A stretch of DNA of 56,178 nucleotides from Pseudomonas reinekei (GTDB taxonomy: Bacteria; Pseudomonadota; Gammaproteobacteria; Pseudomonadales; Pseudomonadaceae). This document shows positions 43,836 to 52,598 of the stretch, piece after piece; positions within the stretch are counted from its first letter, which is position 1; each line of letters starts with the position of its first letter. The stretch covers positions 1 through 56,178 of the forward strand of contig NZ_MSTQ01000029.1 in the NCBI RefSeq assembly GCF_001945365.1, read 5' to 3'. The notes below the pieces were generated by a model, which saw only the letters and a program-made list of their open reading frames with translations, was not told where the DNA came from and searched no databases. The position numbers were made by a program, and so were the translations under genes.

Positions 43836-45404
43836 ATGAACCCAGCAAGCCAGCCCGGCACCGACACGCCGCAAGATGACGACGACGTCAAGGTGCTGCA
43901 CAGCATGGGCTATGCCCAACAGCTATCGCGACGGATGGGCGTTTTCTCCAATTTTGCGATTTCCTTTTCAATCATCTGCATCCTCTCCGGCGGCATCAAC
44001 TCACTTGCCCAGGGCACCTCGGGCGCGGGCGGTGCCTCGATCGGCATCGGCTGGCCGATCGGCTGCCTGATTTCCGGGGTGTTCGCCCTGGCCATGGCGC
44101 AGATTTCGTCGGCCTACCCCACCGCTGGCGGCCTGTATCACTGGGGCTCGATCCTCGGCAACCGTTTCACCGGCTGGCTCACCGCGTGGTTCAACCTGCT
44201 GGGGCTGGTCACGGTGCTGGGGGCCATCAATGTCGGCACTTACTACTTTTTCTTCGGCGCCTTCGGCCCGGCACTGGGCATGGAGGATACCACCACAACC
44301 CGGGTGATTTTCCTCGCCATTCTCACCGGGCTCCAGGCCTTGTGTAACCACTTGGGCATCGGCCTGACCGCCAGGCTCACCGACTTTTCGGGCTACCTGA
44401 TTTTCGCCACCGCACTGGCCCTGACCATCGTCTGCCTGATCTCGGCCCCCAGTTACGAGTTCGCCCGCCTGGTGACCTTCGGCAACTACTCCGGCGAGGC
44501 CGGCGGCAGCGTCTGGCCACAGGTGTCCAACAGCTGGGTGTTCATGCTCGGCCTGCTGTTGCCGATCTACACCATCACCGGCTATGACGCGTCCGCGCAC
44601 ACCTCCGAAGAGACCCGCAATGCCGCCATCTCCGTGCCCAAGGGCATGGTCATGTCGGTGGTCTGGTCGCTGCTGTTCGGCTGGGTGATGCTCAGCTCGT
44701 TCGTGCTGATGCTGCCAAACATGGACGAAGCGGCCAGCAAAGGCTGGAGCGTGTTTTTCTGGGCCATGGACACCCAGGTCAACCCGACCTTGAAGCTCGC
44801 GTTGTACGTGGCGATTTTTATCTCGCAGGTACTTTGCGGATTGGCGACGGTGACCTCGGTTTCGCGAATGATCTTCGCCTTTTCCCGCGACGGCGGCCTG
44901 CCCTTCTCCAAAGCCCTGGCCTCGGTCTCGCCAACCTTCCGCAGCCCGGTAGCGGCCACCTGGACAGGGGCGACGCTGGCAGTGTTGTTCGTTTGGGGAT
45001 CGTCGGTGATCTCGATCGGCGAGACACCGGTCTACACCATCGTGGTCTCCTGCACGGTGATCTTCCTGTTTTTCTCTTTCATCATTCCCATCGTGCTCGG
45101 CCTGTTTGCCTACGGAACCTCGAAGTGGCCGACCATGGGTCCCTGGAACATGGGCCGTTTCTGGTACACGGTGTTCGCGTTGCTGTCGGTGCTGTCGATG
45201 GTGATCATTTTCATCATCGGCATTCAGCCGCCGAACGACTGGGCGCTGTACATCACCATCGGCTTCCTGGTGCTGACGGCCATCGTCTGGTTCGGCTTTG
45301 AGGCCCGGCGCTTTCAGGGGCCGCCGGTGGGCGACGTGATCGCCAGACGCCAGGCGGAAATCGCCGCGGCGGAAGCGGCGTTGAATAAAAAATCAGGGAG
45401 TTGA
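43836..45404 (+). CDS. APC-family permease (amine/amino acid transporter)
   Basis: This 522-residue inner-membrane transporter has about 12 helices. It resembles the UGA4/choline-type APC branch: MGVFSNFAISFSIICILSGG, ISSAYPTAGGLYHWGS and GYDASAHTSEETRNA. AAGGGG lies 8 nt before the ATG at 43836; a TTG at 43746 is less likely. It follows the alcohol dehydrogenase by 146 bp on the same strand and is the probable importer of the pathway's substrate. Confidence 0.88.
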   Translation: MNPASQPGTDTPQDDDDVKVLHSMGYAQQLSRRMGVFSNFAISFSIICILSGGINSLAQGTSGAGGASIGIGWPIGCLISGVFALAMAQISSAYPTAGGLYHWGSILGNRFTGWLTAWFNLLGLVTVLGAINVGTYYFFFGAFGPALGMEDTTTTRVIFLAILTGLQALCNHLGIGLTARLTDFSGYLIFATALALTIVCLISAPSYEFARLVTFGNYSGEAGGSVWPQVSNSWVFMLGLLLPIYTITGYDASAHTSEETRNAAISVPKGMVMSVVWSLLFGWVMLSSFVLMLPNMDEAASKGWSVFFWAMDTQVNPTLKLALYVAIFISQVLCGLATVTSVSRMIFAFSRDGGLPFSKALASVSPTFRSPVAATWTGATLAVLFVWGSSVISIGETPVYTIVVSCTVIFLFFSFIIPIVLGLFAYGTSKWPTMGPWNMGRFWYTVFALLSVLSMVIIFIIGIQPPNDWALYITIGFLVLTAIVWFGFEARRFQGPPVGDVIARRQAEIAAAEAALNKKSGS

Positions 45405-45463
45405 TGCCACGCAGGGAACAAAGACGAGCCGCGAGATGAATAGCCAGCTCAATTGAATACCGC

Positions 45464-46273
45464 TTAAGACCGGGTGGCAGCGAATGTTCCTGAAAATACT
45501 CGCAACACGGGGCCGGTGAGAATGACTGAGCCTACGCCATCCCATTGCACCGTTACCGTTCCGCCATCACATTCAACCGCAACGGTGTTGTCCAGCAAGC
45601 CGCGACGAATGCCGTTTACAACCGCGCCACAACAGCACGAGCCGGAACCGAGCGGAATCCCTCCCCACCGCTCCCAAATACGCAACCGAATGTGCTGTCG
45701 GTCGATGATCTGAACAAAATGCACGTTCGTCCTCAAGGGAAACAGAGGGTGGGTTTCCAGCGCCGGACCAAGCGTCGCGATGTCAATGGTGGCCAGGTCT
45801 TCGACAAAAAAAGTGCAGTGTGGATTGCCCATGCTGCACGCGGCGGGAGCACCGCCAAGCGGTAAAACTGCCGTGTCCATCTCCTCAGTCAGGGGAACAT
45901 CCGCCCAGCCGAGTAGTGGCTCGCCCATGCTCACGGAGATTGTTCCGGTCACGGTTCGTTCACACGTCAGTAACCCGCGGTTGGTGCGCAGTATTATCGA
46001 AGCCATGCCTGATTCGCGCATCAACATATCCGCGACACCGCGCGTTGCACTGCCACAAACGTCCAGCGTGGAGCCGTCCGCATTCCAGAACATCACGTTT
46101 GCATCGGCGTCATCACAATCGAGCACCACTGCGAGCTGATTGAAGCCGACACCGCGATTGCGATCCCCCATTCGCCGCGCGATGTCCGCGGTCATCGAGT
46201 TGCCCGCATTACGTGAGTCGACGATTACAAAATCATCGCCATTGGCATGCATCTTGTGAAAACTCAGCGACAT
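45464..46273 (-). CDS. Diaminopimelate-epimerase-like protein lacking one catalytic cysteine
   Basis: This 269-residue protein has the DapF fold pattern: HKMHANGDDFVIVD at the start, FWNADGSTLDVCGSATRG with the first catalytic cysteine (about 73), and SMGNPHCTFFV. In true DapF the second half ends ERG-GETLACGTG; here it reads ERWGGIPLGSGSCCCG, so Ser210 stands where the second cysteine should be and the GET motif is lost. It is therefore probably not a lysine-pathway enzyme. It may be a racemase or isomerase for another compound. AGAGG precedes the ATG at 46273. It follows the AraC gene by 64 bp on the same strand. Confidence 0.82.
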   Translation of the reverse strand: MSLSFHKMHANGDDFVIVDSRNAGNSMTADIARRMGDRNRGVGFNQLAVVLDCDDADANVMFWNADGSTLDVCGSATRGVADMLMRESGMASIILRTNRGLLTCERTVTGTISVSMGEPLLGWADVPLTEEMDTAVLPLGGAPAACSMGNPHCTFFVEDLATIDIATLGPALETHPLFPLRTNVHFVQIIDRQHIRLRIWERWGGIPLGSGSCCCGAVVNGIRRGLLDNTVAVECDGGTVTVQWDGVGSVILTGPVLRVFSGTFAATRS

Positions 46274-46337
46274 GAAAGGCCTCTGATAACGATTGATGGA
46301 AAAATCCATAGAAAAAACCGCCGCGGTGCGGCCAACA

Positions 46338-47159
46338 TCATTTGAAAAAATGACTGGGCGTCTTGCCGAACTGTTTCTTGAACATGGTCGTGAAGGCGCT
46401 GGGGCTGTCGTAACCCAGCTCACCGGCGATATCGATGATCTTCTCACCCACCGCGATCCGCTCCAGCGCCAGCAGCAGTCGCGCTTGCTGCCGCCATTGC
46501 CCGAACGTCATGCCGGTTTCCTTGTGAAACAGCCGCTGGATGGTTTTCTCATCGAGATTGAGCCTCACGCTCCAGTGCGCCAGGGTCGAGCCATCGCCGG
46601 GGTCGCGCTGCAACGCCGAACACACCACCTTGATGCGTGGGTCGGTCGGTTGCGGCAGATGCAGCGGCAAGGTCGGCAAAATCGTCAGTTCATCGAGGAT
46701 CAGGCGCATGACCCGCCCCTCGCGCGACGCCGGTTCGTAGGGCGGCTTGATATCGACCGAGACCTTGATCAGCTCGCTCAGCAGCGCAGAAATGCTCACC
46801 GCCCGAGGCTCGCTCGGCAGCTCGGTCAGCGGATCGGGCCGCACGAATACGCTGCGCATTTTCAACGGCCCCACGCAGCGGATCGAGTGAACGTGCCCGC
46901 TCGGCATCCAGATGCCACGACTGGGTGGGACGGTCCATTGGCTTAATCCCGAATGCACGACCATCACCCCCTCGATGGCGTAGATCAGCTGATGGGCCTC
47001 ATGGGAGTGCGGTTCGATCAGCCAGTTTTCCGGGTAGTCCGTTGCGCTGCTGCTTATCTTGCAGGGGCGTTGGTCGATCTCTCTGAGAAATTCTTCCAGC
47101 GGTTTGATGATGATGCCCTTTTTGCGATAGTCGGCTCCCGGATTGCGTGAGACAGGCAA
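46338..47159 (-). CDS. AraC-family regulator with cupin domain
   Basis: This 273-residue regulator has an N-terminal cupin sensor (HSHEAHQLIYAIEGVMVV, then PPSRGIWMPSGHVHSI). The C-terminal AraC double helix-turn-helix reads VRLNLDEKTIQRLFHKETGM, then IIDIAGELGYDSPSAFTTMF. The layout fits the NimR-like branch, which often controls a divergent MFS exporter, and such a gene lies divergently at 47262. The only available start in frame is a TTG at 47159 without a clear ribosome-binding site. Confidence 0.88.
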   Translation of the reverse strand: MPVSRNPGADYRKKGIIIKPLEEFLREIDQRPCKISSSATDYPENWLIEPHSHEAHQLIYAIEGVMVVHSGLSQWTVPPSRGIWMPSGHVHSIRCVGPLKMRSVFVRPDPLTELPSEPRAVSISALLSELIKVSVDIKPPYEPASREGRVMRLILDELTILPTLPLHLPQPTDPRIKVVCSALQRDPGDGSTLAHWSVRLNLDEKTIQRLFHKETGMTFGQWRQQARLLLALERIAVGEKIIDIAGELGYDSPSAFTTMFKKQFGKTPSHFFK

Positions 47160-47261
47160 ACCAGTGAAAACCTAGGATAGCGCCGAACCCCGAAATGGGT
47201 AGTGCTTTTGTGCCCCGCACCTGGCGCCACCGCCGTGCGTTTTTTGTCTGGAAGACCTGCC

Positions 47262-48479
47262 ATGTCCATCAGTACCACCGCCTCGCCCGCGGCCGCCGCT
47301 TCGGTGGTCAGTCAAGCCAGCCCCCTGGTGATGCGCGTCATCGGCGCCTGTGCCCTGGCGCACCTGATCAATGACCTGATCCAGGCCGTGCTGCCGTCGA
47401 TCTACCCGATGCTGAAAGCCACATACGGCCTGAGTTTCACGCAAGTCGGGCTGATCACCCTGACCTTCCAGCTGACCGCTTCGCTGCTGCAACCCTGGGT
47501 AGGCTATTACACTGACCGCCACCCAAAACCGTGGCTATTGCCAGCCGGGATGGTCTGCACCTTGATCGGTATTCTGATGTTGTCGATGGTCGGCAGCTTC
47601 CCGGCGATTCTGCTGGCCTCGGCGATGGTGGGTATCGGTTCGTCGACCTTTCACCCGGAAACCTCCCGCGTCGCGCGCCTGGCTTCGGGCGGCCGCTACG
47701 GCCTGGCGCAGTCGACGTTCCAGGTCGGTGGCAACGCCGGCAGCGCGTTCGGTCCATTGCTGGCGGCGGCCATTGTCATTCCGTATGGCCAGGGGAACGT
47801 CGCCTGGTTCGGCCTGTTCGCGGTGTTCGCCATCCTCGTGCAATACGGCCTGAGCCGCTGGTACCGCAATCACCTGAACCTGTTCAAGCTCAAGCAAGGC
47901 AGCAAGGCCACCCACGGCTTGTCGAAAAGACGGGTAACCTTCGCCCTGGTGGTGCTGGCGCTGCTGGTGTTCTCCAAGTATTTCTACATGTCCAGTTTCA
48001 CCAGCTACTTCACCTTCTACCTGATCGAGAAATTCGACCTGTCGGTGGCCAGCTCGCAGCTGTACCTGTTCCTGTTTCTCGGCGCCGTCGCGGCCGGTAC
48101 GTTTTTCGGTGGGCCGATTGGCGACCGCATCGGGCGCAAGCAAGTGATCTGGTTTTCGATTCTCGGTGCGGCACCTTTCACCCTGGCCCTGCCCTACGTC
48201 GACCTGTTCTGGACCAGCGTACTGAGCATGATCATCGGCTTCATCCTCGCGTCGGCGTTCTCTGCGATCGTGGTCTTCGCCCAGGAACTGGTGCCCGGTA
48301 ACGTCGGCATGATCGCCGGGGTGTTCTTCGGCCTGATGTTCGGCTTCGGCGGTATCGGCGCCGCGCTGCTCGGGCACCTGGCGGACATCCACGGCATCGA
48401 ATACGTGTACACGCTGTGTTCGTTCCTGCCGCTGCTGGGGATCCTGACCATTGTGTTGCCGTCGACTAAAGGCGTTTAA
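47262..48479 (+). CDS. fsr: MFS exporter, fosmidomycin-resistance (Fsr) type
   Basis: This 405-residue transporter has 12 predicted helices and the Fsr pattern: AHLINDLIQAVLPSIYPMLK, then FQLTASLLQPWVGYYTDR and GIGSSTFHPETSRVARLAS. The family exports fosmidomycin and unknown natural substrates. GGAAGA lies about 8 nt before the ATG at 47262. It is divergent from the AraC regulator, which probably controls it. Confidence 0.9.
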   Translation: MSISTTASPAAAASVVSQASPLVMRVIGACALAHLINDLIQAVLPSIYPMLKATYGLSFTQVGLITLTFQLTASLLQPWVGYYTDRHPKPWLLPAGMVCTLIGILMLSMVGSFPAILLASAMVGIGSSTFHPETSRVARLASGGRYGLAQSTFQVGGNAGSAFGPLLAAAIVIPYGQGNVAWFGLFAVFAILVQYGLSRWYRNHLNLFKLKQGSKATHGLSKRRVTFALVVLALLVFSKYFYMSSFTSYFTFYLIEKFDLSVASSQLYLFLFLGAVAAGTFFGGPIGDRIGRKQVIWFSILGAAPFTLALPYVDLFWTSVLSMIIGFILASAFSAIVVFAQELVPGNVGMIAGVFFGLMFGFGGIGAALLGHLADIHGIEYVYTLCSFLPLLGILTIVLPSTKGV

Positions 48480-48569
48480 GGGCCAGCGACGTTCATCGGA
48501 ACGCTGCCAGGTTTCTCGAACTCGCCGGCATGCGCCGCTTCCAATGATTAATCACTGGAGGCGCGCACC

Positions 48570-48710
48570 ATGAACGACGAAGACCGTGAAACCGCAGAAA
48601 ACGAAGATGACATTACCCCACCTGCAGCACCTCAGACGCCGGAACAGGAAGAAGAGGCATTGCGCCGCAAAATCGCCGAGATAGAACGCACAGTGGCGGA
48701 CGGTCACTGA
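48570..48710 (+). CDS. Small acidic conserved protein (46 aa)
   Basis: This short frame encodes a highly acidic N-terminal half (MNDEDRETAENEDD, then a Pro/Ala linker). A charged helix follows (EQEEEALRRKIAEIERTVAD), which could form a short coiled coil. GGAGG lies 9 nt before the ATG, an excellent site. No known domain is visible and the function is unknown. It converges with the methyltransferase gene on the minus strand. Confidence 0.72.
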   Translation: MNDEDRETAENEDDITPPAAPQTPEQEEEALRRKIAEIERTVADGH

Positions 48711-48715
48711 TTGCG

Positions 48716-48955
48716 TCAGCCCGCGCTTTCCCTGAGCAAGTGGTCGACCACCGCTTGCAGATGGCGCTTGGGGTCCGGGTCTCGGGCGCTGGCCTCGGCG
48801 TGGCACGCCAGCTGACGCGTCGCGCTGTTGCCGTGCAGTAACAGGGCTTTGGCTTGATCGAAAATCTGCGGCTCACCCATTTGCTCCGCCGATTCCGCAA
48901 ACAGCAACTGTGCCCGGTGCAACCATTGACCGGCACTGAGCTTGGTGCCGTCGGG
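48716..48955 (-). pseudogene. Displaced C-terminal part of the methyltransferase
   Basis: Just after a TGA (48956-48958) this frame reads PDGTKLSAGQWLHRAQLLFA and continues to a stop at 48716, about 79 residues. It has the look of a genuine protein tail. The upstream methyltransferase frame crosses this point and then runs on in a less protein-like sequence (RRHQAQCRSM). A 5-bp loss in a CGACC/CGACG-type direct repeat near 48950 would explain the break. It has no ribosome-binding site of its own. Confidence 0.55.
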
Positions 48956-49886
48956 TCACGGTCAATGCCACGACGGCGATGCGCTCTACCCGTTCGTAAC
49001 CGGGTTTGAGTAATTCCTCGCCGAACACGTCCGGATCCAGCTCTCGATACGTCCAGCCGACCGCATGATCAGCCAGCATGGACTGGATGGCTTCAAGAAA
49101 CGGATCACGCCCCTCGACCATCGCCACGCCGGTGTACAGCACCAGGCTGCCGTTCTTGTGCAGACGCGGTAACGACTCACGAACGATGCGCAGCGACAGG
49201 GCTTCACCCAGGGCGCCGCCGCCATGGCGATAGGCGCGCTGCTGGCTGTCGTTCATGTAGGGCGGGTTGGCGACGATCAGGTCGAACTCACCTTCGACGC
49301 TGCCGAGGATGTCGCTCTGGTACACGCTGATGTTGTCGACACCCGCCAGTTCGGCATTGACCGCCGACAGGCGCAGTGCTCGCGGGTTGATGTCCACCGC
49401 CAGCACGTCGGCAGACGGGTGTGCCCGAGCGACCACCAGCGCGCCGACGCCGGCCCCGCAGCCGATGTCCACGGCCCGGCGCACAGGCTCGAAACGCTGT
49501 TGCAAATGCGCGTCGATCATTTGCGCAAAACGGTAGCTGTCCGGCCCGAAAAACACCGCGTCAGCCTGTGAGGTCGGGTACGCCGAATGGGCAAACAACA
49601 TCCCGTCAAGGCTCGACCAACGCACAGTACTGCGCCACAGCGGGCCGTCTCGCTCGACGACCTCGGCCTGTTCCAGGCCAGCCAGCATTTCTCGCGTAAA
49701 CAGCGTGTGATCAAACGGCATCGACCAGCCGAAAACGTCGCGCAGGTTCCTGGCCAACGGTGGTGTAAAACGTTGGTACACGCGGTCGTGAGTTGCCGGG
49801 GTCGGGGTGATGAAGCAATAGTCTTTGCTGAACAGGTGCCTGCCCAGCGCCAGCATGGCCTGATCGGCGATAGGTTGTTTCGACAT
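48873..49886 (-). CDS. Class I SAM-dependent methyltransferase, C-terminus frameshifted
   Basis: As read, this is a 337-residue protein. The SAM-binding motif AVDIGCGAGVGALVVA is at about residues 140-155. The catalytic LIVANPPYMND is of the HemK/PrmC/RlmG type, which methylates glutamine amides or nucleic-acid bases. The N-terminal 130 residues form an extra domain (GRHLFSKDYCFITPTPATHD). AGGAG lies 9 nt before the ATG at 49886. The last 25 or so residues are probably out of frame: the natural tail appears to continue in another frame at 48716-48955. The catalytic core is intact. Confidence 0.8.
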   Translation of the reverse strand: MSKQPIADQAMLALGRHLFSKDYCFITPTPATHDRVYQRFTPPLARNLRDVFGWSMPFDHTLFTREMLAGLEQAEVVERDGPLWRSTVRWSSLDGMLFAHSAYPTSQADAVFFGPDSYRFAQMIDAHLQQRFEPVRRAVDIGCGAGVGALVVARAHPSADVLAVDINPRALRLSAVNAELAGVDNISVYQSDILGSVEGEFDLIVANPPYMNDSQQRAYRHGGGALGEALSLRIVRESLPRLHKNGSLVLYTGVAMVEGRDPFLEAIQSMLADHAVGWTYRELDPDVFGEELLKPGYERVERIAVVALTVTRRHQAQCRSMVAPGTVAVCGIGGANG

Positions 49887-49903
49887 GCAAGTCACTCCTG
49901 AGC

Positions 49904-51286
49904 TCAGCGCAAGCGGGCTACCGTTTCAATAAAACGCCGGGTAGCGTAGAGCCCCGCCGGACGGCAATGCCGCTGGGGCGAGAGCCACGGGATCAAAGTT
50001 TGAAGCTGTTGCTGCGGCGCCTGATCACTCAAGGTCTTTCGCAACGCGATGAGTTCGGAGTCGTGGGTCTGGCTCGCGTCGAGGGCGTCACTGTCGCTGT
50101 GATCCCGGGCTATCGGCTTTGGCCGTTGCGGGTCCTGCCAGTCACCGGCAATCCAGTCGTGCAGCAGTTGCTTTTCGTAGCCACTGAATACGCCGAACAT
50201 GGCTGCGGTGTTGCCCTCGATCAAGCGCCAGAAGCGGCTGTCCTGCGGCGACCGGTTTCGCTTGATCCAGCCCTTTTGCTCCAGCGCACCGAGAAAGCCG
50301 GCAATCTGCCCCGGCGACGCCAGCCATTGATTGACGGTTTTGCCTTCGATCTGACAATAGTCGGAATGCATGTGCTGGCCGAAATAGCGTTTGCGCTCGA
50401 GCATCGCAATCACCTCCCGTTGCAACTCAAAACCGGCAATCACCGCCGTCGTGCCCATTCCCAGATCGTTCAGGCGATAGCCCACAGCGACACGCCGGAA
50501 AAACTCGTTCCGCCCCAGTTCCATGGGCAGCAGCTCCAGCACCGACTCAACCGCCTTGTGCCCATGGCCGCTACTGGCATTGTCGATCGTGACGTGCAGG
50601 GTGAAGTAATACGGATCGATGCCCAGCTCACGCAGTTCATAAGCGCTGATCAGCAGGTGCAGCGGCAATTGCTCATAACCGAGGTTATAACCGATGACTT
50701 CCGGCATGAATGCGTCGCTGCATCGGCCCAACGCGAGTTGAATCGCGCCTTGCACAAAGTGCTCATCGGCCAGTCCCTGTTTGTCGCCACAGTCGTGGGC
50801 GGCCAGCAGATTACGGTAGATCACCACGTGATTCTGCCGAGGATCGCCCCTGCCCAGTTCTTCCAGATAAGTGTTCAGGAGTCCGTCGTAGCGCACGTCC
50901 TGCCAGTATTCCAGCACGCCCGCCAGCCAGGCGCCGTCGACCTCTTTGGTCGGTGCGACGCGTTGCAGGAAATACAGGGCATGAGCCTTGTTCGAAAAAT
51001 ATCGGCGCGCCCCGCCTTGCTTGCGGTCCTCAAGGTAACCGGCGTAATCCTGAGCCACTGCCGCGCAACGGGCTTGCGCCCATGCCGACAACTGCTCCGG
51101 CGCCTCGGGCAAATCACACGGCAGTTCAGCGGCGCGGGCCATTTGCTCGCGCAGGAAAGCCTCCGCCTGCGGCCCGGCCTCAGCGCCGTTGCTGTAGAGC
51201 ACATCGTACAGTTCTCGATAGCGCTCAGCGGCAAGGGGGCCTGACAGCGCTGAAGGTGTGCCGGACAGGGGCTCGAACGAAGTCAT
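49904..51286 (-). CDS. Iron-containing redox enzyme, haem-oxygenase-like fold
   Basis: This 460-residue protein belongs to the haem-oxygenase-like diiron oxidase/oxygenase (HDO) superfamily. Likely metal ligands are in DEHFVQGAIQLALG, EVIGYNLGYEQLP and YFTLHVTIDNASSGHGHKA, which supplies His, Asp and His. The C-terminal region of about 170 residues (from MLERKRYFGQHMHSDY) goes beyond the minimal fold. Superfamily members carry out oxidative C-C cleavage, N-oxygenation or desaturation, and the reaction here is unknown. AGGAG precedes the ATG at 51286. It lies 17 bp upstream of the methyltransferase start on the same strand. Confidence 0.8.
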   Translation of the reverse strand: MTSFEPLSGTPSALSGPLAAERYRELYDVLYSNGAEAGPQAEAFLREQMARAAELPCDLPEAPEQLSAWAQARCAAVAQDYAGYLEDRKQGGARRYFSNKAHALYFLQRVAPTKEVDGAWLAGVLEYWQDVRYDGLLNTYLEELGRGDPRQNHVVIYRNLLAAHDCGDKQGLADEHFVQGAIQLALGRCSDAFMPEVIGYNLGYEQLPLHLLISAYELRELGIDPYYFTLHVTIDNASSGHGHKAVESVLELLPMELGRNEFFRRVAVGYRLNDLGMGTTAVIAGFELQREVIAMLERKRYFGQHMHSDYCQIEGKTVNQWLASPGQIAGFLGALEQKGWIKRNRSPQDSRFWRLIEGNTAAMFGVFSGYEKQLLHDWIAGDWQDPQRPKPIARDHSDSDALDASQTHDSELIALRKTLSDQAPQQQLQTLIPWLSPQRHCRPAGLYATRRFIETVARLR

Positions 51287-51515
51287 GGACGTTTCTCTCC
51301 TGGGCGGTGCATTTGGCTGCGCCCCTGGAATCAGGTGCCGACAACACAAAACGCTTGCTCGTTGAACAGAAGATTTAGCCCTGCGCGGAAAATTCAATCG
51401 GTTTGCAGGAGAGCGGGACCGGTGGCATGGGTTTGCCAAAATGCGGCGCTCAAACAGCCACGGCTCCCCATGCGTCGGACTCAGCCGAGGCCGACGCCAT
51501 TATTGCCGTGTTGCG

Positions 51516-52562
51516 CTAGTACATTTCCGCCGCCAGCAAGTTAACCAACGCCGCTGCCGGCATTTCCCGAACCAGCGGCGCGCCCTGCCCGGCCCACTGT
51601 ACGGCGAATTCACTATTGGCCTTGGCCGCTGCCGCCGCATTGAGCGCCTTGTTCGCGTCGTAGGCAATCGGGTAGTCCGGCAAGGCCGGGGCATTGGCCT
51701 CAAGGCTGGTGAAGTTGCGATTGACCATGCCCCGAGCTGGTCGACCGGAGATGACGCTGGTGACGCGCGTCAGGTGCGCGCGCGGTCCTTTCAGGGCTTC
51801 GCGGTAAGCCGCATTGGCCGAGGACTCGGGGCACAGGATGAAAGCCGTACCCAATTGCGCGGCACTGGCACCCAGCTGCATGACGGCCCGAATGCCCGCG
51901 CCGTCCATGATGCCGCCGGCAGCAATCACCGGCAGCCGGCAGGTTTCGGTCAGCACACGCACCAGGGCAAATGTGCCCATCTCACTGTCCTGCTGTGGAT
52001 CGAACACCCCGCGATGCCCGCCGGCTTCGTACCCTTGCGCCACCAGCGCATGCACGCCGGCGCGTTCCGCCGATTGCGCTTCGGCCAGACTGGTCACGGA
52101 ACACAGCAGCACAATACCGGCGTCCTTGAGGGCATCGATGGCCGGTTGCGCTGGCAAGCCGAAGTGGAAACTGACCACCGCCGGTTTTTCCTCCAGAAGC
52201 ATCTGCAGCATGCCGGCGTCTTCGACAAACGAGGTGTAGATCTCGCGCAGTGCCGTTGGCGCAGCGGCCTCGAACTCCGCAAAGAACGGGGCGAGAAACG
52301 CCAGCCACTGCGCCTCACGCGCAGCGTCATGAATGGCCGGCGCGTGGCAGAACAGATTCACATTAAAGGGCTTGTTGGTCAGCGCAGCCGTCTCGCGCAA
52401 CATGGCCCGCGCTTGTTCGACGTTGCTTGCCCCGATACCGATGGACCCGAGCCCACCGGCATTCGATACCGCTGCGGCGAGTCTGGGCGTGGAGACGCCC
52501 ACCATCGGCGACTGAATGATCGGCAGTTCAATGTTCAAAAGGGACAGCAGAGGGTTGGACAT
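51516..52562 (-). CDS. Nitronate monooxygenase-like FMN oxidoreductase
   Basis: This 348-residue TIM-barrel flavoprotein has the family motifs PIIQSPMVGVSTP at the start, VAQGYEAGGHRG with the catalytic-site histidine, VIAAGGIMDG for phosphate binding of FMN, and QLGTAFILCPES. The family oxidises nitronates or acts as an NAD(P)H:quinone reductase. AAGG lies 8 nt before the ATG at 52562. It follows the tautomerase gene by 36 bp on the same strand. Confidence 0.9.
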   Translation of the reverse strand: MSNPLLSLLNIELPIIQSPMVGVSTPRLAAAVSNAGGLGSIGIGASNVEQARAMLRETAALTNKPFNVNLFCHAPAIHDAAREAQWLAFLAPFFAEFEAAAPTALREIYTSFVEDAGMLQMLLEEKPAVVSFHFGLPAQPAIDALKDAGIVLLCSVTSLAEAQSAERAGVHALVAQGYEAGGHRGVFDPQQDSEMGTFALVRVLTETCRLPVIAAGGIMDGAGIRAVMQLGASAAQLGTAFILCPESSANAAYREALKGPRAHLTRVTSVISGRPARGMVNRNFTSLEANAPALPDYPIAYDANKALNAAAAAKANSEFAVQWAGQGAPLVREMPAAALVNLLAAEMY

Positions 52563-52598
52563 GGCAGCACCTTGAATGGGATGAGTGAACGTGGAGCG

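Noticed and set aside
48716..48922. TTG-started 68-residue gene as an independent protein
   Set aside because: It has no ribosome-binding site and its frame extends naturally upstream to join the methyltransferase, so a displaced C-terminus is the better reading.
49967..51244. 425-residue plus-strand frame
   Set aside because: It is antisense to the haem-oxygenase-fold gene, with no ribosome-binding site and no domain.
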